Shown here: positions 7,908 to 15,335 of the stretch, in pieces
How the letters are laid out: each line of letters begins with the position of its first letter
Numbering within the stretch: position 1 is the stretch's first letter
From: Setaria digitata
Lineage: Eukaryota; Nematoda; Chromadorea; Rhabditida; Setariidae
Direction: 5' to 3'
DNA length: 15,335 bases
Assembly: GCA_003640385.1 (NCBI GenBank)
Contig: RCAB01000855.1
Span: forward strand, 1-15,335
Position numbers and translations under genes: made by a program
Notes under the pieces: generated by a model
The model's input: only the letters and a program-made list of their open reading frames with translations
Told to the model about the DNA's origin: nothing
The model's database searches: none

Positions 7908-8846
7908 AACATTTTCCATTTCCCGTTTCAATCAAAATTTCTATTTGTAGAGAAAATAGTGTTGAAAAATAGATAGTATTTTTAGGTTTCTCGTAAAATT
8001 ATTCACCTGTAACCAATAAATGATGAATAATTTCGTGGTAAGATGGTAAGATCATTCCTTCTAACACATTTTAATGAAACGTAATTAGAGTATTTAAGTA
8101 ATTAACGAAACTCAGTACTGCTTTCTGTATGCCAATGTTTTATGAATTTTTGGACAGCTTAGGAATTTCCTTGTCTTTTATCACTTCGTTATCATTATCA
8201 AAATTGCAAAATATGATTTCTAAAATTTCTCCTTCTTTTCGTTTCTTTTTTTTCCAATGTGAATCTATTTATTTACTTTTTTTTTTTTGATAGCGATAAT
8301 GATAATTTTTACCAGTGTTTAATTTTAAAAACATTTAATAAGAAACTAGCTCTCTCTGAAAACTCTTTTTCACACTCATTTTCTTTTACAATTGCATTTT
8401 TTGTGACTACTTTTTATATTAAATTTGTTTGGATGAAATGAATGATTTGTGTATTTTGAAATTCATAAACTATTATTTGTTTTAGCACATTTATAACTTA
8501 TCATTTTATCACCTTATTCACCTTTCTATATTCAATCTTATCTCTTTATCATTAAACTTGTATGATATGTAGCATTGTTTCATAAATATGATTTAGTATG
8601 TAATAATGAAGTAGCATAATAGCAGCCTTCTAAATCTAAATGATAACAATTCCTATCTTCTCATCTTTTTTTTCCTCTAAATTCTTTTTTTTTTTTTCTT
8701 GCTTAGTTTTTGTAAATGTTAGTCTAATTTACCGTATTATTGAAATTTAGTCAACGATCTATTAAGATTGAATTAATTGCTGATTTCAATCAATTGATAT
8801 TTCCTAACATAGTGAATCTTTTATCAATTGACAAAAAGAAAGCGTG
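7908..8846. other. Gene-free stretch
   Basis: This is AT-rich DNA with T10-T13 tracts near 8278 and 8685 and a small duplication TGGTAAGATGGTAAGATC near 8036. The frame at 8259-8441 is Phe/Ser-rich with no recognised domain. I see no RNA gene or promoter. Confidence 0.4.
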
Positions 8847-8866
8847 AAAAAAAAAAAAAAAAAAAA
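8847..8866. repeat. A20 homopolymer
   Basis: Twenty consecutive A bases follow AAAGCGTG. Confidence 0.9.
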
Positions 8867-8975
8867 TGATCGCTTCTAGACTTTTCGTGAAAAAATTTCT
8901 TTACTTGATAGGAATCATTATGTGATATGTTGTTAAATTACTTGATAAGTGTAAAACGACGTAACAAGTTGTAAG

Positions 8976-9017
8976 ATTACACGGTGAATCTTTGAAATTA
9001 CATGGTGATTCTATTGT
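8976..9017. repeat. 21-bp tandem duplication
   Basis: ATTACACGGTGAATCTTTGAA at 8976 is followed by a second unit beginning ATTACATGGTGATTCT at 8997. Its second copy overlaps the start of the 54-bp repeat. Confidence 0.55.
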
Positions 9018-9113
9018 AACACGAATATTAATTGTAAACTGTTATCATCTATTATGTAATGATTTTATTGTAACACAGATTTTAATTGTTGATTTTTATC
9101 ATCTATGATTCTT
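9006..9113. repeat. 54-bp tandem duplication
   Basis: Units at 9006-9059 and 9060-9113 share TGATT-TATTGTAACAC, then TTAATTGT and TTATCATCTAT in the same order and spacing. The period is 54 bp, and short substitutions separate the copies. Confidence 0.75.
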
Positions 9114-9936
9114 TACATCTTCAAAATATTGCATTGCATAAAAAAAGAAAAAAAGAGGAAGAAAACAAATTCTTTATAAAAATTTTTTTTTGTCTAGTTC
9201 ACTTTTTTTTTCATTCTTTGTGATAAAAAAAAAAAATGATGGAGAGATTGAAAGAAATTTTAAACTGGAAAGAATATTTTTTCGATTGAAAAATGCGAAA
9301 TTTTGCTACTGAAAAAAAATTAAAAAAATTTTTTTTCCTCTGATACCAAAAAGTATCAATCAAAATAATTTCCTGAGGCCTTCTTTTTTTCTTTTTTTTT
9401 GGCTTTTTTTTATTTTGTTTATTTTTTCTCATTTTTTTAATATAAAAATTAATTTGTGTAAAAATTTTCGCACTTTTAGTAGAAAAACTATTCTTAACAA
9501 ATAAAAATTTCTCTTTAATTCCTTAAAAATTTTATAAAAAAACTTCTTTACAATTTTTTATTGGTTAATTTTCTAGGGGAGAAATAAAAATTCCTTTTTT
9601 TGATAATAATAAATAAAAGTGTCATGAATGCTTTATTTTTTCTTTCTCCTTTTGTTTCGCTTATTTATTTTTTGTTTAGTTACACCTTTCATCAAATTAA
9701 TTGAAGCTTTTTGAAATAAAGTGGAAGACTTAAAATATTTTTTATTACTTTTTTTTTTGAAGAAAAATTTCTCAAGCACTTTTCTGTCTTTTTTATTCAT
9801 TGAATACATTTCATTTTTCTTTTTTTTTCGAAACAACTTTAGTTCAATTTAATTGTTTTGAAGGGCCAAGAAAAAAAAAACGAAAAAGATGAAATAGAAA
9901 AGTGGTCTCTTTTTTCTTTCCCATTTCCTATTTAAA
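9114..9936. other. Gene-free homopolymer-rich stretch
   Basis: A and T tracts alternate. Small hairpins occur at 9311-9337 (A8/T8) and at 9341-9358 (TGATAC/GTATCA around CAAAAA). The two minus-strand frames (9211-9432 and 9633-9836) are Lys-rich translations of T tracts. Confidence 0.45.
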
Positions 9937-9957
9937 TTTTTTTTTTTTTTTTTTTTT
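9937..9957. repeat. T21 homopolymer
   Basis: Twenty-one T bases follow CCCATTTCCTATTTAAA. Confidence 0.9.
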
Positions 9958-10249
9958 CAAAATATAAAAGATTCACTTCATAAAATTTCTTCTTTTCCTT
10001 CACTTCTTTTTTTTTGCCATTTCAAATTTAATAATTTGTTAAATGAGCTTTCAAAATATTATTTTGCGAAAGCGGAAAATCACTTCAGAAATTTGTTTTT
10101 TTTTTTCTTTTTTTTTTTTCTGTAATTTTAATGGGATTTTTGCAGATTTATTAGACACTTAACAATTATGAACCGGAAATTTTTTAAAAAAATTTCTATT
10201 ATTTGAGTCCATTTTCAAAATAATCTCTTTATTTACATTCATTCTTTAT
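9958..10249. other. Gene-free stretch with a T-rich core and small palindrome
   Basis: T10 tracts lie near 10098 and 10110. GAAATTTTTT (10176-10185) and AAAAAATTTC (10187-10196) form a 10-bp inverted repeat around one base. Confidence 0.45.
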
Positions 10250-10274
10250 GAAAAGAAAAGAAAGAAAAGAAAAA
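10250..10274. repeat. Short AAAAG microsatellite
   Basis: GAAAAGAAAAGAAAGAAAAG holds four to five imperfect pentamer units. Confidence 0.65.
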
Positions 10275-10599
10275 CGCACAGAAGTGAAATAAATAGTTAC
10301 GGTAAAGACAAAAATTTGTTCTCCTTTCTTGATGCAAAAAAAAAAATTTAGAAATAAAAGTTTAAGTGAATCAAAAAACTTATAGCTGGGGCTGAAATAA
10401 AATATTAAATATAATTAGGTTAAAAGAGCAATTATTTTCATATTTTGTTGCTTTTTAATATAGCAAAAAATATTTGTGGAATTAATTTTTTTATCATCAG
10501 TAATTGTAAAATGAACTATGATTATAGTTTATCCAAGTTATATCATATATTTATAATATAATATTATGTATTATATATTTGTGTTTCCTCTCACTAACA
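10275..10599. other. Gene-free stretch
   Basis: AT-rich, with TA-rich DNA at 10540-10580 (TTATAATATAATATTATG). Nothing else can be supported. Confidence 0.4.
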
Positions 10600-10690
10600 A
10601 TAATATTTGTTGTTAAAAAATGATTATGATAAATAACGTTGATAATAATAGTAATAAAGACGATAATAGTAGAAATGATAAATGATGGTA
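10600..10690. repeat. Degenerate AAT/GAT triplet block
   Basis: GATAATAATAGTAATAAAG followed by ACGATAATAGTAG and GATGGTAG form an interrupted trinucleotide repeat. Confidence 0.6.
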
Positions 10691-10883
10691 GTGATTTTAT
10701 TCACTGATTATTGACTGCCATAAGTTGAGTTTATCAATACCATTAATATTTTCTTTCTCTCCTAAATCTCTCTCAGTTAACCTAATTATTTTGTTTCAGT
10801 GGTATTGCAAATATTCTTTCATATTTCATATCAATTAATTATGAACTGGTTGGTTGCAATTTATATGGCAATTCATTATCGTT

Positions 10884-10945
10884 ATTACTCTCTATCACTG
10901 CTACTTATCAACCATTATCACTCTCTATCATTGCTATTTATCACC
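10884..10945. repeat. 33-bp spaced direct repeat
   Basis: The 23-bp segment starting CTCTCTATCACTGCTACTTA at 10888-10910 recurs at 10921-10943 with two C-to-T differences, 33 bp apart. Both sit in ATTA-CTCTC contexts, so this is a tandem duplication of about 33 bp. Confidence 0.7.
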
Positions 10946-11290
10946 TTTAGCATCGTGTTATTACATTTTATAAATTAATTTACTTGCATACAGGAAGGTA
11001 TATAAATTCTTATTTCTACTGCAGTGACTTATAATGATCGTTAAAGAAAACACTATCATATTTCCAATATTTTTCTTCATACATAAATAAAAGTTAATTT
11101 TCATTTTTTTCCGCAGTCTCTTTTTAATAATTTTTTACAGAACTATAGAATTTTGCTTTTAAATTTTTGAATATATCAAAATTATTCGTTTATTTTGCCC
11201 TACAAAGCATTGCATTAGTAATAATACTATCAATTTATTAAAATAATGAATTAATGTTTTTATTTGGATAATATGTTTGTATATATATAT

Positions 11291-11413
11291 ACTCAGTTAT
11301 TTAAAAATATATATATCTTTAAATAACTATTCAGTTATTTTAAAAAAAATATAAAAAATACTCAGTTATTTAAAAAAAGATATATATATATATATATCTT
11401 TAAATAACTGAGT
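11291..11413. repeat. Cluster of inverted copies of ACTCAGTTATTTAAA with TA spacers
   Basis: The motif appears in the order forward, reverse, forward, forward, reverse. AGTTATTTAAA at 11295-11305 pairs with TTTAAATAACT at 11318-11328 around a 12-base TA loop. AAATAACT at 11321-11328 also pairs with AGTTATTT at 11333-11340 around four bases. The full 15-bp arm at 11360-11374 pairs exactly with 11399-11413 around A4-GATATATA. These are nested alternative hairpins. They could be a duplicated inverted-repeat element such as a tiny MITE, but no target-site duplication is clear. Confidence 0.8.
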
Positions 11414-11538
11414 TTGAAAAAAAGGAGAAAATATGATAAAATGTTTTTTTCTAGGCTTTGAAATTTTTTAAGTTTATTTAGTAAGAAATAGAATTAGTAG
11501 TAAACTAAGAAGGCTAATTGCACTCACGTTTTGTTGAC

Positions 11539-11585
11539 TTACCACTTCACGTATCGTTATTTTGTTTAATTACCACTTCACGTAT
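11539..11585. repeat. 16-bp exact direct repeat, 31-bp period
   Basis: TTACCACTTCACGTAT occurs at 11539-11554 and 11570-11585 without a mismatch. A weaker upstream piece (CACTCACGTTTTGTTGAC at 11521) resembles the same unit, suggesting a decayed third copy. Confidence 0.7.
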
Positions 11586-12247
11586 ATCCATCAAACTTTG
11601 TCATATCTGTGAAGTTCTTCTCGTAGCTAAATGAAAAGTTTTGTCACATCATTTCAATATCCATAACAATTTTTATCATTTCGGACACTCTCTTTTCTTT
11701 TTTTTTTTCTTTTTATTCTTTTTCCATAAAATTCATCATTATTAATGCTAGATTAATTTTCTTTACTCATTCAAATAATTATTCATTTTATTCGCTTATT
11801 ATTACTTACTGGTTCTCGTTGAAATATTTCTTCTCAGGACATAATGTAGTTTTGCATATTTAATTATCTAAAATGATTTATACCATTCCTGATTTGCTTT
11901 CTTCTTCATTAAATTTGCACTAATTATCATAATTGGTTTACTTTTCATTTCTTTTAATTTAATTTTTACTAATTATCACATCCTTTATCATTATTTGTCG
12001 CAATTGTTCCTTTTTGTCTTTTTATTCGCTCATTATTATCATTTGTTATATTATAAGGAATGTTTTCTTACAAATTCCATTTAGCATCTCAAAATTTTTA
12101 AATTTTCATAAAATTTTAATCCATTATGAAGTTGGATAATTTTCAAGTTTTTAACAATTGCTAGATTGATTCAATTTCACATATTTATCATGAAACATTT
12201 TGGATGTAAAAAAAAGCGAATTTAGCGAATTTCTTTTTTCTTTTTTT
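11586..12247. other. Gene-free T-rich stretch
   Basis: The + strand is pyrimidine-rich with frequent TTATCA/TTATCAT words (for example near 11925, 11972 and 12035). There is no frame, RNA gene or regular repeat. Confidence 0.4.
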
Positions 12248-12269
12248 AAAAAAAAAAAAAAAAAAAAAA
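12248..12269. repeat. A22 homopolymer after a T7 tract
   Basis: TTTTTTT runs directly into 22 A bases, then GGAATACATTATTCC, which is itself a short palindromic sequence. Confidence 0.9.
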
Positions 12270-13617
12270 GGAATACATTATTCCTCCTTACTAAATTGAA
12301 TCCTATCAATTTATCATAAATTGTTTAGATTACATGCATATTTGAATCAATTTCATAAAATGCTCCTCAGCTTCCTATTTCATCATGTCCATACCATGAT
12401 CATATCATTTATAGTATCACCTGAAATATGTATGAAAGTCCGTAATTCTATTACTTAAATTGTATAATTTTATCACTTAAAAAATATAATTAAATTATAT
12501 TCAAAAGGTATGATTGTGTCATCTTAGTTAGATAACGTTTCCAATTTAGACTATGTGCACAATCGTTATCATATCACTGTATATAAGATATCACACACTT
12601 ACTGCTATAAATCAAAATTTATTATGAGTTAATTAGCACCTGAATATCACTAATATCATCATAAATCAAGTTCCATGCTCATTTACAGTGCCAATCGAAA
12701 TTGGAGTAAAACACATTCAGATTCGTTAATTAGCCAGAAAAAAGCTCATTGTCAAAAATTGGAACTTTTTCTGCCTCATTTTCGCTCATTATTCTTCATC
12801 TATTGCATTATTGCGCAATTTCTTTTTGCTTTACATTCATAATATATAAAATATAATGTTTTATATTTTTTAAAACATTCAATTTCATACCTTTCTGATA
12901 TGCAAAAATACTTTTCTTCTCTTTTTTTTTAATTTCATTTTTTATTTCATTATTTCTTTTTTATTTATTTATTAATTTATTTTTTGCAAGTTCGTTTTCA
13001 TTTACTTAAAAGGAAAACAATTAATACTTTGCACTTCTTTTTTTTAATCCTCTTATTCAATTTCACTTCTTATTTGTGCATTTTCTCTTCCATCTATTTA
13101 CCTTTCCTTTTTATGCAATTTAAAATACCCGATATTTCGTAATATATTATACTTTATTTTTTTCTTATTCAATTATTTTTTTCTTGTTTGATTTTTTCAT
13201 TTAAATTTTTTGCAAATTTCCTCCATCAATCTCGGATCTTTTTCATCCTGACCGAAATTTCATACTTTCTAAAGACGATCCAAAATAAAAAAAAAAAAAC
13301 GGAATTTTCCGTAGAATTTTTGTGAATCATCTCATGCTTACTTTCTTTTTTTCCTCTTTCGTTTCATTTTACGACAAACAAATTGTTAGCAATTTTATAA
13401 CTTTTATTCACAAAAATAAAATAAAAGGCAAAAAATAAACAAATGAATGAAAATTTTGCAAAAAGAAAAAAAAAATTGTTATTTTTGCTGATATTAATGT
13501 GATTGTTCTAACGATTGAAAATATTGGCTTCTCTTTTTTTTTTGCATTTAATTTTCCTTTTCTTTTTTAATTTTTTGCCATAAGTTTAGATTGAAAATTG
13601 TTGCTATGTGGAGAAAC
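12270..13617. other. Gene-free stretch
   Basis: Between 12300 and 12720 the DNA is less T-tracted and has several ATATCAC/TATCAC words. After 12840 it becomes T-tract-rich again. No gene, RNA or regular repeat can be supported. Confidence 0.4.
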
Positions 13618-13633
13618 AAAAAAAAAAAAAAAA
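13618..13633. repeat. A16 homopolymer
   Basis: Sixteen A bases follow GTGGAGAAAC. Confidence 0.85.
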
Positions 13634-14430
13634 TTGAAATGTTAGAAAAGAGAATTTGATTCTAAAAACAAGAAATTTTGGATCAAGGTAACATTTGATT
13701 CCAAATGAACTTCTTATTATCATTTATTATAAGATGGCCAAATGCTTGTTCACCCTTAATTGTAATGCATTTTTTTTTTCAATTCAAAATTAATTTCAAT
13801 TTATATCATCAAACAAGTTTCATCATCAGCAATTTCATAAAGCAAAGAAAAAAAATGAAATTTTTTTTTTTCCTCACTGTAATTTTTCATGCACTTTTGT
13901 CCATCATTCATTTTACCATCCATATTCATTATTTTCTTATCATAATATGATCAAAAATTAACAAATAATGAAAAAAACAAGAAGGGAAAAAGAGGAATGA
14001 AACAATTATCATCTATTTCTAGTTTCAAAATAATTAGTAAATGATATCCTTTTCAATCTTTAATAATCTAGAGAGTAATTTTCTTTCATTTTTTTTTTTT
14101 CTCTCTTTGCAAAATTTTCATTTTTGCAACAATATCAGCTGCTTTTTTTGCTGTTTCATTAAAAAACAAATAAAAAAAAAGAAAAAGAAAAAGGAAAAAA
14201 GAATTTATCATTAACAACAAAATTTGTTGATATGAAAATTTTCGAAATTCAAAAGAAACAAAAAATGTGCAAGTGGAAAAAATTATTCATTTATTTACGT
14301 CAAATGTCATTTTAAGTGAATGCAGTAATAATATGACTTTTGTGATAAATTCTGCACAATAATTAATTAAGCGGGAAACGTTTAGGAAAAAAAAGGAGGA
14401 GGTAAAATGAAAAAAAGATGAGATGAAATT
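13634..14430. other. Gene-free stretch
   Basis: An 81-codon ATG frame at 13705-13950 begins with a mixed segment containing RWPNACSPL, then turns Phe/Ile/His-rich. I recognise no family. A purine-rich tract lies at 14161-14200. The 40 bases before 14431 may be a very decayed copy of the array that follows. Confidence 0.4.
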
Positions 14431-14550
14431 GAGGTATCGTTTCCGGATGAATGAATAAACAGATAAAGACGAGGTAGCTTTTCCGGATGAGCAAATAAAC
14501 GGATGCAGATGAGGTAGCTTTTCCGGATGAGCAAATAAATGGATAAATGA
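14431..14550. repeat. 40-bp tandem array, three copies
   Basis: Units lie at 14431-14470, 14471-14510 and 14511-14550, each starting GAGGTA and carrying TTCCGGATGA at the same place. Units 2 and 3 agree for the first 29 bases, and units 1 and 2 agree at 31 of 40. The unit is GC-richer than its surroundings. A 106-codon minus-strand frame crosses it, but 40 is not a multiple of three, so each copy reads in a different frame and yields no repeated peptide. That argues against coding. Confidence 0.9.
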
Positions 14551-14701
14551 ATTAGTTGTGAATGAATAAAACAAAATAAAAAAAAAAATGGACCGACCAA
14601 TCGGCAAAGCTAAACAGCTGTGTAAACGGATAATTTGGATTTAATGCGATGATTACATTTGAAAAATGAAATCTTTCTATTGGATTGAATTTCATTTTCA
14701 A

Positions 14702-14752
14702 TGTTATCAAATTTAGATAACAATTTAAATTTAAATTATATATATATATATA
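14702..14752. repeat. Hairpin, ATTTAAAT palindrome and TA run
   Basis: TGTTATC (14702-14708) pairs with GATAACA (14716-14722). Then come ATTTAAATTTAAAT (14723-14736) and a TA dinucleotide run at 14737-14752. Confidence 0.6.
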
Positions 14753-14814
14753 TTTTGCAATGGAATAAAATTTTTGAAATATTTGAATTTTGATCCACTT
14801 CGAGCTCTTTTCAC

Positions 14815-14945
14815 TTATCATCATCGTCGTTTCCCATCATTTTATCATTACAACCATTCATCATCAGCATTTATTATCATCAAAGCTGTGCATATTTTAA
14901 ATTCTGTATCCAATTCTTATCACTTCCTTTTTCTGATCATCAGCA
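14815..14945. repeat. Degenerate TCA triplet block
   Basis: The block is built from TTATCATCATCGTCG, ATCATTTTATCATTAC, TTCATCATCAGC and TTATCATCAAAG. The + frame across it (from TTG at 14774) is His/Ser/Phe-rich because of these triplets and is not called. Confidence 0.65.
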
Positions 14946-15027
14946 TCCTACTTCATTCATACAAATGTATGCGATTATTTTGCAAAAAATTTTATTTCCT
15001 AAACATAAAAAAATGCATATTGTAATT

Positions 15028-15147
15028 TATATATATATATATAATATTTATATGTATCAATTACATATCAATTATATATTTTATTAATTGAATTACATAT
15101 CAATTATATATTTTTATTACATATAAATTATATATTTTATTAATTGA
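15028..15147. repeat. TA run and three-copy TTACATATCAATTATATA repeat
   Basis: A TA run at 15028-15043 is followed by units starting at 15061, 15093 and 15117. Units 1 and 3 are 31 bp and end in TTTATTAATTGA, while unit 2 lacks that tail. Unit 3 has AAATTA for CAATTA. Confidence 0.75.
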
Positions 15148-15163
15148 GATATATATCTCAATT
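15142..15163. repeat. Perfect 22-bp palindrome
   Basis: AATTGAGATAT is followed directly by its exact reverse complement. It begins inside the last unit of the preceding repeat. Confidence 0.8.
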
Positions 15164-15174
15164 TAGTAAATGAG

Positions 15175-15198
15175 TTAATATAAATGAGCTTATATTAA
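15175..15198. repeat. 9-bp hairpin
   Basis: TTAATATAA (15175-15183) pairs perfectly with TTATATTAA (15190-15198) around ATGAGC. Confidence 0.5.
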
Positions 15199-15335
15199 GA
15201 TAAATTAATTTTCAGTGATAAGTGACACGGTAGGAGATTATATTTCAAACTTCTTCTTCAGATATACAAATTCCTCCTGTACTAATGTTGCTCCATTTAA
15301 ATTTGTCTTATTTTAGGACTGCGCAAAAAAAAAAA
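15199..15335. other. Right edge, no gene seen, ends in A11
   Basis: The segment has ordinary AT-rich sequence with GTGACACGGTAGGAG near 15222 and a terminal A11 after TGCGC. The run touches the window edge, so its true length is unknown. Confidence 0.4.

Noticed and set aside
9211..9836. Two Lys-rich minus-strand frames
   Set aside because: They are translations of long T tracts on the + strand, with no domain and biased composition.
13705..13950. WPNACSPL segment resembling the WPxxSPDLN motif of Tc1-type transposases
   Set aside because: The Asp and Asn of the motif are missing, and no terminal inverted repeats or other transposase blocks are present.
14287..14607. 106-codon minus-strand open frame
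   Set aside because: It runs through the 40-bp tandem array, whose period shifts the frame at each copy, and its ends are Phe/Ser-rich low complexity. An overlapping frame at 14382-14600 reads the same array.

Overview
The window looks like gene-poor, non-coding nuclear DNA from a very AT-rich eukaryote. By eye only about a fifth to a quarter of the bases are G or C. Long A or T runs occur throughout on both strands, the longest reaching 20-22 bases, and I noticed no G or C run longer than four. Degenerate TTA/TTG/TCA triplet blocks, TA dinucleotide runs and stop codons in every frame fill most of the space. There are no bacterial signs: no gene-dense layout, operons, ribosome binding sites or compact terminators. 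An invertebrate, possibly a nematode, would fit this texture, but that is an impression and no diagnostic gene or repeat family is present. The window could be an intergenic region or a very large intron.

Layout. 1-147 is a 39-bp tandem array that starts exactly at the window edge and decays to about 275. 148-1190 is AT-rich filler with an A21 run. 1194-1433 is a higher-complexity island, open on both strands but without a recognisable product. 1434-3430 is dominated by T tracts and ATT triplet DNA, with a perfect palindrome at 1714-1735. 3433-3482 and 3781-3818 are small repeat clusters. 4454-4760 holds several short hairpins. 5754-6023 is the most gene-like patch: a 27-bp tandem duplication followed by an open frame containing Ser-Gly-Ser-Leu-Glu-Pro, then a 12-bp inverted repeat. 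7060-7360 is a second patch of normal-looking sequence with a 49-codon open frame and a perfect 22-bp palindrome. 7600-10280 is homopolymer and triplet DNA with a 54-bp duplication at 9006-9113. 10884-11585 carries three repeat structures, the best being a cluster of inverted copies of one 15-bp motif. 11590-14430 is nearly featureless. 14431-14550 is a clean three-copy 40-bp tandem array, and 14702-15198 is TA-rich repeat and palindrome DNA. The window ends in A11.

I found no gene I would call with confidence and no tRNA, rRNA, CRISPR or intact mobile element. The open frames present are mostly translations of T/A runs and triplet repeats (Phe/Lys/Ile/Asn/Tyr-rich). Four patches with less biased sequence are recorded as low-confidence candidates for exon or pseudogene fragments. 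Nothing supports a working multi-gene system here, so I describe no pathway.
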